Of a DNA stretch of 64,000 nucleotides, positions 56,388 to 64,000 are shown piece by piece (the first letter of the stretch is position 1; every line of letters starts with the position of its first letter). A program made the position numbers and the translations under genes. The notes under the pieces were generated by a model. That model had not been told where the DNA came from, ran no database searches, and saw only the letters and a program-made list of their open reading frames with translations. This DNA is from Pectobacterium brasiliense (GTDB lineage Bacteria; Pseudomonadota; Gammaproteobacteria; Enterobacterales; Enterobacteriaceae), in assembly GCF_016950255.1 (NCBI RefSeq), contig NZ_JACGFN010000001.1, forward strand, positions 496,001 to 560,000, written 5' to 3'.

Positions 56388-57755
56388 TTAGTGTTGCGGC
56401 TGACGTAATGTCGCAAAAACCGCAGCAATTTTATGTGAGTCTTTTTTTCCCGGTTCGCTTTCTACCCCGGAATTGAAATCCAGTCCTGCGCAACCTTGCT
56501 GTGCCGCCAGAGCGCAGTTATCGCTATTCAGGCCGCCGGCTAACAGCACGTTATTCAATGACTGATTCGCCAGCAGCGACCAGTTGAAGGTTTTACCGCT
56601 GCCGCCCTGACCGTTGTCAAACACGTAGCGATCGACGTGGGTGAGATTGCGTTCTGGCAGGGTATCCGTGATGCTTAGCGCTTTCCAAATCTGGCAGGCC
56701 GCTGGTAATTGCTGGCGTAGCTTGTCGATGATCTGTTGATCTTCATCGCCGTGTAACTGAACGGCTGCTAATCCCAACTGCGTTGTGATCGCAACGATGT
56801 GTTCAACGGGCGCATTGCGAAAAACACCGACATAGCGCAGTGGGGCTCCTGTCATCACCTCGGCGGCTTGTTTGGCGTCAACATAGCGTGGAGAACTGGC
56901 GACGAAGATTAAACCGCCGTAGAGCGCACCCGCTTGATAGGCGGCCTGTGCATCCGTTGCGCGCGTCAGGCCGCAGACCTTGTTTTCTCCCAAAATAACG
57001 CGACGTACTGCGCCGTTCAGATCCGGCTCAGACATCAGTGAACTGCCGATCAGGAAGCCCTGAGCAAAGGCGCTGAGTTCACGAATCTGTGCCTGGCAGT
57101 TGATACCGGATTCGCTGATCACGGTGACGCCAGCAGGCAGACGCGGTGCGAGCGTTCGGGTTCGGTTGAGGTCAATGGAGAGATCGCGCAGGTCGCGGTT
57201 GTTGATCCCAACGACGCGTGCTTCGAGCTGAATGGCTCGCAGCAGCTCTTCTTCATTACTGACTTCTGTCAACACGCCCAGCTTCAGACTATGCGCGACT
57301 TCAGCCAGTTGCTGATATTGCTCGTCGTCCAGCACGGATAGCATCAGCAGAATGGCATCGGCCTGATAGTAGCGTGCCAGATAGATCTGGTAAGGCGAAA
57401 TAATAAAGTCTTTGCACAACACTGGCTGATGGACTGCCGCGCTAACCTGCGGCAGGAAGGCAAAATCGCCCTGAAAATATTGTTCGTCAGTCAAAACGGA
57501 AATAGCAGACGCGTAATCTTTATAGACCTGAGCTATCGCTACCGGGTCGAAATCATCGCGAATCAATCCCTTCGACGGTGACGCCTTTTTGCATTCAAGA
57601 ATAAAGGCGGGCTTGTCCTGTTTCAGCGCCTGATAAAAATCACGCTGGCTGGGAACGATCTCATGCTGAAAAGAGGCCAGCGGCTGTGCTTTTTCTCGTT
57701 CCGCAACCCAGAGCGCTTTATCACGCACAATTTTATGTAATACGGTTTCCTGCAT
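56388..57755 (-). CDS. trpC: Bifunctional indole-3-glycerol-phosphate synthase / phosphoribosylanthranilate isomerase
   Basis: 455 residues from ATG 57755 (E. coli 453). The N-terminal IGPS barrel contains [14 protein letters not shown] with catalytic Glu/Lys and VVGINNRDL; the C-terminal PRAI (TrpF) barrel starts near [12 protein letters not shown] with the catalytic Cys, and has the Asp in GLDFNSGVE. Fused TrpC-F as in other enterobacteria. It ends 16 bp before trpB. Confidence 0.98.
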   Translation of the reverse strand: MQETVLHKIVRDKALWVAEREKAQPLASFQHEIVPSQRDFYQALKQDKPAFILECKKASPSKGLIRDDFDPVAIAQVYKDYASAISVLTDEQYFQGDFAFLPQVSAAVHQPVLCKDFIISPYQIYLARYYQADAILLMLSVLDDEQYQQLAEVAHSLKLGVLTEVSNEEELLRAIQLEARVVGINNRDLRDLSIDLNRTRTLAPRLPAGVTVISESGINCQAQIRELSAFAQGFLIGSSLMSEPDLNGAVRRVILGENKVCGLTRATDAQAAYQAGALYGGLIFVASSPRYVDAKQAAEVMTGAPLRYVGVFRNAPVEHIVAITTQLGLAAVQLHGDEDQQIIDKLRQQLPAACQIWKALSITDTLPERNLTHVDRYVFDNGQGGSGKTFNWSLLANQSLNNVLLAGGLNSDNCALAAQQGCAGLDFNSGVESEPGKKDSHKIAAVFATLRQPQH

Positions 57756-57762
57756 GGTTCCA

Positions 57763-58761
57763 TTATCCTCTGGCGGACAGGGCGATAACGCGCTGATAAG
57801 CCTGTCCACTATGAATGACTTCAAGCGCCTGTTGCGCATTCTGGCGCAGATCTTCTTGTCCGAATAACCTCAGGAGCAGCGCAACGTTGGCGGCAACCGC
57901 GGCGGCGTGCGCACGTTCACCTTTACCTTGTAGCAGTGACGCGAGAATGTCACGATTTTCTTCTGGCGTACCGCCTTGTAATGCCGATAGCGGATACGCA
58001 TCCAGCCCGAAATCGCGGTGCGTCAGTTCGTAGGTTGCGATCTCGCCATGGTTCAACTCGGCAACCTGCGTTGGCGCATGAATCGCGACTTCATCCATTC
58101 CGCCACCGTGTACAACGGCGGCACGCTGGTAGCCCAGTACCTTCAGCGTTTCGGCGATAGGACGAACCAATTCGGGGCTATATACGCCAATCAGCGCCAG
58201 CGGTGGACGAGCGGGGTTAACCAACGGCCCCAGCACGTTGAAGACGGTGCGCGTTTTGAGCTGCTGGCGTACCGGCATGGCATGACGGAAGCCCAGGTGA
58301 TATTGCGGAGCAAACAGGAAACACACACCCAGGTCGTCCAGCGCCTGACGGGAATCCTGCGCGCTCATATCCAGCTTAATGCCGAAAGCGGAGAGTAAGT
58401 CAGAGGAACCGGAACGGCTGGATACGCTGCGGTTGCCGTGCTTGGCGATTTTCAGACCACAACTGGCGGCAACGAAGGCACTGGCCGTTGAAATGTTGAT
58501 GCTGTTGGTGCCGTCACCGCCTGTGCCGACGATATCGGCAAATAAATAGTCAGGGCGCGGGAACGGCTGCGCATCGGCCAGCAGAGCCGTGGCAGCACCG
58601 GCGATCTCATCGGGATGTTCGCCGCGCACTTTCATGCTAATCAACGCCGCTGCCAGCTGGCTGGCTTCCAGTTCACCACGAATAATGGCACCAAACAGCG
58701 CCTGACTTTCCTGACGGCTGATAGGATTCGCGCCGTATAATTTTTCCAGTATGTGTTGCAT
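57763..58761 (-). CDS. trpD: Anthranilate phosphoribosyltransferase (separate TrpD)
   Basis: 332 residues from ATG 58761 ([19 protein letters not shown]), the usual length of free TrpD; AGGA is about 10 bases upstream. An ATG at 58830, 14 bp after trpG and with AGGG upstream, would add 23 residues and cannot be excluded. Phosphoribosyl-binding [14 protein letters not shown] and KHGNRS are seen. It transfers phosphoribose to anthranilate. E. coli has TrpG fused to TrpD; here they are two proteins. Confidence 0.95.
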   Translation of the reverse strand: MQHILEKLYGANPISRQESQALFGAIIRGELEASQLAAALISMKVRGEHPDEIAGAATALLADAQPFPRPDYLFADIVGTGGDGTNSINISTASAFVAASCGLKIAKHGNRSVSSRSGSSDLLSAFGIKLDMSAQDSRQALDDLGVCFLFAPQYHLGFRHAMPVRQQLKTRTVFNVLGPLVNPARPPLALIGVYSPELVRPIAETLKVLGYQRAAVVHGGGMDEVAIHAPTQVAELNHGEIATYELTHRDFGLDAYPLSALQGGTPEENRDILASLLQGKGERAHAAAVAANVALLLRLFGQEDLRQNAQQALEVIHSGQAYQRVIALSARG

Positions 58762-58844
58762 GGTAATGACATCCTGAGCAGTAGACGGTTCCCGGGTCTT
58801 AGGAGACTGTTGTGTAGAAGACAGTTGCATAATCGTATCCCTCG

Positions 58845-59423
58845 TTAAGCCAGCGCCCAATCCAGCGTTTGTTCCAGCAGTCGAGCGCCGTGCGTGGTCA
58901 GGATCGACTCAGGATGGAATTGAAAACCGCAGACGCGATCGGCATCGTTCCGCACGGCCATGACCATCGTGTTGAAGTGTGCGTTGACGGTCAGCGTCGA
59001 CGGAATATTGCTGCCGACCAGCGAATGGTAGCGAGCGACGGGCAATGGATGCGGTAAACCGCTAAACATGCCGCTGGCATCGTGGTCGATGGCAGACGCT
59101 TTGCCGTGCAGGATTTCACCCGCCTGACCAACATGGCCGCCATAGGCTTCCACGATGGCCTGATGACCGAGGCAAATGCCGATAATCGGTAACTGACCGC
59201 GCAGACGCTGCAGCAGTTCCGGCATACAGCCCGCCTCGGCTGGCGTGCCGGGGCCGGGGGAGAGCATCAGGATCGGTTTTTCCATTTGCTGTAACCGCGC
59301 GATGATGACGTCGGCAGGCAGATGGTTACGGTAAATCACGACCTGATGACCGCTGGCACGCAGCTGATCCACCAGGTTGTAGGTGAATGAATCGATGTTA
59401 TCGAGCAGCAGGATATCGGCCAT
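58845..59423 (-). CDS. trpG: Anthranilate synthase component II, glutamine amidotransferase (separate TrpG)
   Basis: 192 residues. Class I amidotransferase triad: Cys84 in GICLGHQAI, His and Glu in FQFHPESI. It releases ammonia from glutamine for TrpE. Free-standing, as in Serratia, not fused with trpD. Its start overlaps the trpE stop by one base. Confidence 0.97.
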   Translation of the reverse strand: MADILLLDNIDSFTYNLVDQLRASGHQVVIYRNHLPADVIIARLQQMEKPILMLSPGPGTPAEAGCMPELLQRLRGQLPIIGICLGHQAIVEAYGGHVGQAGEILHGKASAIDHDASGMFSGLPHPLPVARYHSLVGSNIPSTLTVNAHFNTMVMAVRNDADRVCGFQFHPESILTTHGARLLEQTLDWALA

Positions 59424-60985
59424 CAGAAAATCTCCTTTGCATGGTGCGCGCTGGCAATGGCTCGCAGTACGGCCCGGGCTTTATTGCGTGTTTCGTCGGC
59501 TTCGGCCTGAGGGTTAGAATCCAGCACCACGCCCGCACCGGCCTGAACGGTGGCAATACCGTCTTCGACATAGGCGGAACGGATAACGATGCAGGTGTCC
59601 AGATCGCCGTGAGCGGTGAAGTAGCCCACCGCGCCGCCGTAGCTGCCGCGTCGGGTTTTCTCACTTTCGGCAATCAGCTGCATGGCCCGGACTTTCGGCG
59701 CACCGCTCAGCGTGCCCATATTCATGCAGGCGCGGTAGGCGTGCAGTACATCTAAATCTTCACGCAATGTACCCACTACGCGGGAGACCAGATGCATGAC
59801 AAAGGAATAGCGGTCAACTTTGGTCAAGTCAGCAACGTAACGGCTACCCGGCTGACAGATGCGCGCCAGATCGTTACGCGCTAAATCTACCAGCATCAAA
59901 TGCTCAGCCAGCTCTTTATGGTCAGTACGCATTTCCAACTCAATACGACTATCGAGATCGCGATCCAGCGTGCCATCGGCACGGCGACCGCGCGGGCGAG
60001 TACCGGCAATGGGATAGATTTCGATTTGGCGGCTGTCGGCATCGTATTTCAGCGAGCTTTCCGGCGAGGCACCGAACAACGTGAAGTCCTGATCCTGCAT
60101 GTAAAACATGTAAGGACTGGGATTGTTATCCTTCAGCGTTTGGTAGGCGGCCAGCGGTGAAGGACACGGCAGAGAGAAACGACGTGACGGCACGACCTGG
60201 AAAATTTCACCGATGCGAATAGCTTCCTGCATCTGGCTGACGACTTCCCCGAAGGCCTCATCGCTCTGGTTGCAGCTCAGCGTCATGTCTTCGATGGACT
60301 GACGCGGCAGCGAAGGCGCTGGCTGGGTGAGCTGAAGCTGTAGCTGTTCCAGACGCTGTTGCAGACGCTGCTTTTCGCTATGGTTCGGTGTAAACAGGCT
60401 GGCTTGCAGAGCGGTTACACGTTTTTGGTGGTCAAGCACCAGCAGCGTTTCTGCCAGATAGAAGCAAAAATCCGGGCAACGCTGCTGCTGGCTCAGCGCG
60501 GGTAATTCTTCAAACCCTGCGACCAAATCGTAGGCGAAGAGGCCGCCGAGAAACATGGCTTCACGCTCATCTGTCGGGCAGGCGACCAGCGTCAGAATCT
60601 GACGTAAGGCATCAAACACGGACAGCGAACGCAGGCGAGCATCTTCGTCCTGCATGGCGTCTGCCAGTGGGAACGTGAGTTCACGGCCGTTCGGACGCGG
60701 TTGGTTGATAATCTCTACTGGCAGCGCGGCATCCAGAAGCGGCAGGAGGCTGGCGCCGTTTGCCGTCAGTGCCTGAATGGAAACGTGCTGACCCAGTGCG
60801 GTGATGCGCAGTGCGCTATCTACGATCAACAGGCTTTTCAGGTTTTCCTTGCTGTCGATTTCAGCCGACTCTAACAACAGCGTTGCCGGTCTGGCACCGC
60901 AGAGCTGATGGAAGATAGCGCTGGGGTCGTTACGGTAAACGGCCTCAATACGCAGCAGTTCCAGTTTAGGTTGTGTTGTTTGCAT
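59423..60985 (-). CDS. trpE: Anthranilate synthase component I
   Basis: 520 residues from ATG 60985, as in E. coli; the frame open to 61120 runs through the attenuator and is rejected. The tryptophan feedback site [10 protein letters not shown] (Ser40) is intact, as are the chorismate-binding IAGTRPRGR and GAGVVLDS regions. With TrpG it makes anthranilate from chorismate. First structural gene behind the leader. Confidence 0.98.
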   Translation of the reverse strand: MQTTQPKLELLRIEAVYRNDPSAIFHQLCGARPATLLLESAEIDSKENLKSLLIVDSALRITALGQHVSIQALTANGASLLPLLDAALPVEIINQPRPNGRELTFPLADAMQDEDARLRSLSVFDALRQILTLVACPTDEREAMFLGGLFAYDLVAGFEELPALSQQQRCPDFCFYLAETLLVLDHQKRVTALQASLFTPNHSEKQRLQQRLEQLQLQLTQPAPSLPRQSIEDMTLSCNQSDEAFGEVVSQMQEAIRIGEIFQVVPSRRFSLPCPSPLAAYQTLKDNNPSPYMFYMQDQDFTLFGASPESSLKYDADSRQIEIYPIAGTRPRGRRADGTLDRDLDSRIELEMRTDHKELAEHLMLVDLARNDLARICQPGSRYVADLTKVDRYSFVMHLVSRVVGTLREDLDVLHAYRACMNMGTLSGAPKVRAMQLIAESEKTRRGSYGGAVGYFTAHGDLDTCIVIRSAYVEDGIATVQAGAGVVLDSNPQAEADETRNKARAVLRAIASAHHAKEIF

Positions 60986-61014
60986 TCTTGCTACCCGTTT
61001 AATGTTGTGCCCAT

Positions 61015-61046
61015 CAAATAAAAAGCCCGCTTGGTTAAGCGGGCCT
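61015..61046 (-). terminator. trp operon attenuator (terminator 3:4)
   Basis: On the minus strand GCCCGCTT-AACC-AAGCGGGC, then TTTTTATTT, 30 bp before trpE. The leader peptide with Trp codons is just upstream, which completes a classic ribosome-controlled attenuator. Confidence 0.95.
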
Positions 61047-61082
61047 GGGAATATCTGCATGTGTGATAACAGCGATGCGTGA

Positions 61083-61154
61083 TTAGTCCACCCGCGAGAG
61101 GGAAGAGCGCCACCAACCATGCTTCATCATTTTCTGCGTTGCCATTATCATCAT
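61083..61154 (-). CDS. trpL: trp leader peptide
   Basis: Up to 23 residues; it contains tandem Trp codons (61110-61115, in KHGWWRSS) and ends at TAA 61083. Three in-frame ATG codons (61154, 61151, 61145) could be the start; the ribosome site GTGAG is weak. Ribosome stalling at the Trp codons favours the antiterminator, so trpEGDCBA is read when Trp-tRNA is scarce. Confidence 0.9.
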   Translation of the reverse strand: MMIMATQKMMKHGWWRSSLSRVD

Positions 61155-61197
61155 CTCACTGTTTGTATACTGATTACCGTCTGCGCACTGCGCTTGT

Positions 61198-61215
61198 GTA
61201 CTAGTTAACTGGTTC
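61198..61215. promoter_or_regulatory. TrpR operator
   Basis: GTACTAGTTAACTGGTTC fits the TrpR consensus (GNACTAGTTAACTAGTNC) with one clear change. It covers the -10 box of the trp promoter, so repressor and polymerase compete. Confidence 0.93.
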
Positions 61216-61231
61216 GGCGATAAAATGTCAA
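61203..61231 (-). promoter_or_regulatory. trp operon promoter
   Basis: On the minus strand TTGACA (61226-61231), 17-bp spacer, TTAACT (61203-61208): same boxes as the E. coli trp promoter. The -10 lies in the operator. Confidence 0.93.
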
Positions 61232-61329
61232 CACCTTCAATAGGATTATTTTATTACTCAGGGAAACGGCGGGCATTACCATTTACGCCCTATTGATGGC
61301 ATCATGCGCTCTTCGCATTATTCTTGTTA

Positions 61330-62226
61330 ATGGATAGGCTTGTGCCAGAAGATTCTCAACCGATATCGTCGTTCCCACTTTATGATTTGCATAGCCATAC
61401 CACGGCATCTGATGGCCTTTTAACGCCGACGGCGCTGGTCAGTCGCGCGGTAGACATGCGGGTGAGCGTGCTGGCGATTACCGATCACGACACGACGGCT
61501 GGGCTTGACGAAGCGCAGGATGCGATTGCACAACAGGATCTGCCGCTGAGATTGATTCCCGGCGTGGAGATCTCCACGCTGTGGGAAAACCATGAGATCC
61601 ATATTGTTGGGCTGGGGATGGATAGTGCACACCCAGCGTTGACGAGGCTGTTGCAACAGCAGGCGGCGTGTCGGCAGAGCCGGGCGGAGCAGATCGCGGC
61701 TCGTCTGGAAAAAAACCGCATTCCTGATGCGCTGGCTGGCGCACAGCGTCTTGCGACGGGCGGACAGATTACACGCGCGCATTTTGCACGTTATCTGATG
61801 GAACTGGGTATCGCGGCGAATATGAATCAGGTGTTCAAAAAATATCTGGCAAAAGGCAAAATCGGCTATGTGCCACCGCAGTGGTGCACTATCCCTCAAG
61901 CGGTCGAGGCGATTCATCAATCCGGCGGTGTATCGGTGTTGGCGCATCCGGGGCGCTACGATTTGACGGCCAAATGGCTGAAGCGTCTGTTAGTTACCTT
62001 CGCAGAAAGCGGCGGGATTGCGATGGAAGTGGCGCAATGCCAACAGGCACCGGATGAACGGATGCAGTTGGGACGCTATGCGCGTGACTACAACCTGATG
62101 GCGTCGCAAGGATCGGATTTTCACCTGCCGTGTGCCTGGATTGAGCTGGGCCGCAAATTGTGGCTACCTGCCGATGTCGAACCCGTTTGGCACCATCCAC
62201 TATTGGTGGAAGCTGGCAGCGCATAG
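61330..62226 (+). CDS. rnm: RNase AM (PHP-domain 5'-3' exonuclease), formerly YciV/TrpH
   Basis: 298 residues from ATG 61330; the ribosome site is weak, and TTG 61324 or GTG 61342 are other possible starts. PHP metal-binding motifs: DLHSHTTASDG, ITDHDTT, IPGVEIS, VLAHPGRYD and GSDFH. The enzyme trims 5' ends of 23S, 16S and 5S rRNA precursors and degrades short RNAs. Divergent from the trp operon, as in E. coli, and followed by yciO. Confidence 0.93.
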   Translation: MDRLVPEDSQPISSFPLYDLHSHTTASDGLLTPTALVSRAVDMRVSVLAITDHDTTAGLDEAQDAIAQQDLPLRLIPGVEISTLWENHEIHIVGLGMDSAHPALTRLLQQQAACRQSRAEQIAARLEKNRIPDALAGAQRLATGGQITRAHFARYLMELGIAANMNQVFKKYLAKGKIGYVPPQWCTIPQAVEAIHQSGGVSVLAHPGRYDLTAKWLKRLLVTFAESGGIAMEVAQCQQAPDERMQLGRYARDYNLMASQGSDFHLPCAWIELGRKLWLPADVEPVWHHPLLVEAGSA

Positions 62227-62376
62227 CCTCGTTGATGCAATGGATCTCTTTTTGAAATAACAAATTCATGGAATAACAATCTTTTACCGCCAACACGTTC
62301 TATAATAATCCTATTGCACGATGACGCGGGTTGAAATGCACAACGCCGCGCAATGTCAGACGTATGAGGTAGGGTC

Positions 62377-62997
62377 ATGAGCCAGTTTTTCTATATTCAC
62401 CCGCAAAATCCGCAGCCGCGATTGATCAATCAGTCAGTGGAGTTTTTGCATAAAGGTGGGGTGATTGTTTATCCAACGGATTCCGGTTACGCGTTGGGCT
62501 GTATGTTGGGCGAAAAGAACGCGCTGGAACGCATCTGCCGGATTCGCGATCTGGGGAGCGATCATAACTTCACGCTAATGTGTCGCGATCTGTCCGAACT
62601 GTCGACGTATGCCCATGTTGATAACTCGGCTTTTCGGTTGATAAAAAATAACACACCCGGTAATTACACGTTTATTCTGAAAGCGACGAAAGAGGTTCCT
62701 CGCCGCTTAATGAATGAAAAGCGTAAAACCATTGGCCTGCGCGTGCCGTCCAATCCTATCGCACTGGAGCTGCTGGCTGCGCTGAATGAACCGTTGATGT
62801 CGACGACGCTGATGCTGCCGGGAAATGATTTCGCCGAATCCGATCCAGAAGAAATTCAGGACAGATTGGGAAAACAGGTGGATTTGATTATTCATGGCGG
62901 TTCGCTGGGCCAGCAGCCGACGACGGTTATCGACTTGACCGAGTCCGCGCCACGCGTCGCGCGTGAAGGCACCGGTGATGTCACTCCGTTCTTATAA
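62377..62997 (+). CDS. yciO: YciO, Sua5/YrdC/YwlC-family protein
   Basis: 206 residues, full length. The YrdC-type nucleotide/RNA-binding pocket is shown by GGVIVYPTDSGYALGC, KNNTPGNYTFILKATKEVPR and IGLRVPSNP. Related to the threonylcarbamoyl-AMP synthase TsaC; activity and in vivo role less clear than for TsaC. Lies between rnm and rluB as in E. coli. Confidence 0.95.
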   Translation: MSQFFYIHPQNPQPRLINQSVEFLHKGGVIVYPTDSGYALGCMLGEKNALERICRIRDLGSDHNFTLMCRDLSELSTYAHVDNSAFRLIKNNTPGNYTFILKATKEVPRRLMNEKRKTIGLRVPSNPIALELLAALNEPLMSTTLMLPGNDFAESDPEEIQDRLGKQVDLIIHGGSLGQQPTTVIDLTESAPRVAREGTGDVTPFL

Positions 62998-63158
62998 GTG
63001 CAGCGAAGAGCGGTAACAATGGGAATACAAATGGCGCGAAGATCGGTATAATCGCGCCAGTTTTTGATACGACGAACAATTTTTACGTAACCTGCTGAAT
63101 TTTATAAGCAGTTATGACTCCCCCCGACGCCTGGGAAGGCGACACTAGAGGTTGCTCA

Positions 63159-64000
63159 ATGAGCGAAAAGTTACAAAAAGTTCTGGCGCGTGCCGGACAT
63201 GGCTCACGCCGCGAAATTGAAGGTATCATTCAGGCTGGACGCGTCAGCGTTGACGGTAAGATTGCCACTCTGGGCGATCGCGTTGAAGTGACGAAAGCCA
63301 CCAAAATCCGTATCGATGGTCATGTGGTTACCGTTAAGGAAACCGAAGAGTCCGTGTGCCGCGTACTGATGTACTACAAACCGGAAGGTGAGTTGTGCAC
63401 CCGTAACGATCCTGATGGCCGCCCGACAGTATTTGACCGTCTACCAAAAATTCAGGGTTCTCGCTGGGTTGCTGTAGGGCGTCTGGACGTGAACACCTCA
63501 GGCCTGCTGCTGTTCACGACCGACGGTGAGTTAGCCAACCGCCTGATGCACCCCAGCCGTGAGGTTGAGCGTGAATACGCCGTGCGTGTTTTCGGTGAAG
63601 TTGACGACGAAAAGATCAAACAGCTGAGCAAAGGCGTACAGCTGGATGACGGCCCGGCATCATTCCGCACTATCCGCTATCAGGGCGGTGAAGGTTTGAA
63701 CCAGTGGTATAACGTGACGCTGACTGAAGGGCGCAACCGTGAAGTTCGCCGTCTGTGGGAAGCGGTTGGCGTGCAGGTTAGTCGCCTGATTCGCGTGCGC
63801 TACGGCGACATTACGCTGCCGAAAGGTATTCCTCGCGGTGGCTGGACAGAAATGCCACTGGAGCAGCTGAACTATCTGCGTGAATTAGTGCAGCTTCCGG
63901 CAGAAACGGTATCGAAACTGCCGGTTGAGCGCGAACGCCGCCGAGTGAAGGCGAACCAGATCCGCCGTGCGGTAAAACGTCACAGCCAGATCAACACTGC
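63159..64000 (+). CDS. rluB: 23S rRNA pseudouridine(2605) synthase, 3' end outside window
   Basis: 280 residues visible, open at the right edge. N-terminal S4 RNA-binding domain ([18 protein letters not shown]), then the RsuA-family catalytic domain with Asp110 in [15 protein letters not shown]. The visible end is already in the basic C-terminal tail ([13 protein letters not shown]), so only a little is missing. AGAGG lies before the ATG. It forms pseudouridine at position 2605 of 23S rRNA. Confidence 0.97.
   Translation, partial: MSEKLQKVLARAGHGSRREIEGIIQAGRVSVDGKIATLGDRVEVTKATKIRIDGHVVTVKETEESVCRVLMYYKPEGELCTRNDPDGRPTVFDRLPKIQGSRWVAVGRLDVNTSGLLLFTTDGELANRLMHPSREVEREYAVRVFGEVDDEKIKQLSKGVQLDDGPASFRTIRYQGGEGLNQWYNVTLTEGRNREVRRLWEAVGVQVSRLIRVRYGDITLPKGIPRGGWTEMPLEQLNYLRELVQLPAETVSKLPVERERRRVKANQIRRAVKRHSQINT

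Overview
The window is a piece of enterobacterial chromosome, best matched to a soft-rot Pectobacterium. Housekeeping gene order follows the E. coli 26-29 min region (yeaH-yeaG-mipA-yeaE-yeaD-gapA-msrB-yeaC, pncA-ansA-sppA-ydjA-topB, xthA, tyrT-purU-ychJ-rssA-rssB-galU-hns-tdk-adhE-opp, yciU-cls-yciY, yciI-tonB-yciA-yciB-yciC-ompW-trp-rnm-yciO-rluB). The differences are Pectobacterium-like: a KdgM-type oligogalacturonate porin between ompW and trpA, separate trpG and trpD, two tandem oppA genes, a chemoreceptor where E. coli has kch, and no selD, ychE or yciEFG. The genus call is inference from synteny and protein similarity recalled from memory.

Layout. (1) 1-4798, minus strand: a seven-gene catabolic operon, cut by the left window edge: PfkA-type sugar-phosphate kinase, PTS IIB, PTS IIC of the UlaA/SgaT family, a 92-aa coiled-coil protein, PTS IIA, a small P-loop kinase and a LacD-like class I aldolase. 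It is the least explained block and the best candidate for an undescribed pathway. Its upstream region, shared with dadA, has two strong CRP sites and two further palindromes. (2) 5283-8373: dadA, a Bcr/CflA-type MFS exporter and a hemerythrin-domain protein with a very good NsrR-type operator. (3) 8513-18896: yeaGH with a sigma-54 promoter, mipA, yeaE, yeaD, gapA, msrB, yeaC, pncA, ansA. (4) 19130-25041: sppA, ydjA, topB, ynjH-like gene, xthA. (5) 25245-26600: a tandem glycine riboswitch ahead of a YicG-type (UPF0126) transporter, then tRNA-Tyr followed by tandem repeats that each carry a copy of the tRNA 3' end (rtT type). (6) 26686-36018: purU, ychJ, rssA, rssB, galU, hns, tdk, adhE. (7) 36019-44458: a 1-kb spacer with an orphan terminator, then oppA1-oppA2-oppBCDF. 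(8) 44530-53989: yciU, clsA, yciY, a chemoreceptor, yciI, tonB, yciA, yciB, yciC, ompW, kdgM-like porin. (9) 54375-61231: trpEGDCBA with a complete control region (TrpR operator, leader peptide with tandem Trp codons, attenuator). (10) 61330-64000: rnm, yciO and the start of rluB.

A dispersed palindromic (MITE-like) repeat occurs three times at different lengths (about 119, 275 and 44 bp), always between genes. No CRISPR array, rRNA, prophage or transposase gene was seen. Where the family start is clearly internal to the longest open frame, the start given follows the ribosome binding site and family length.
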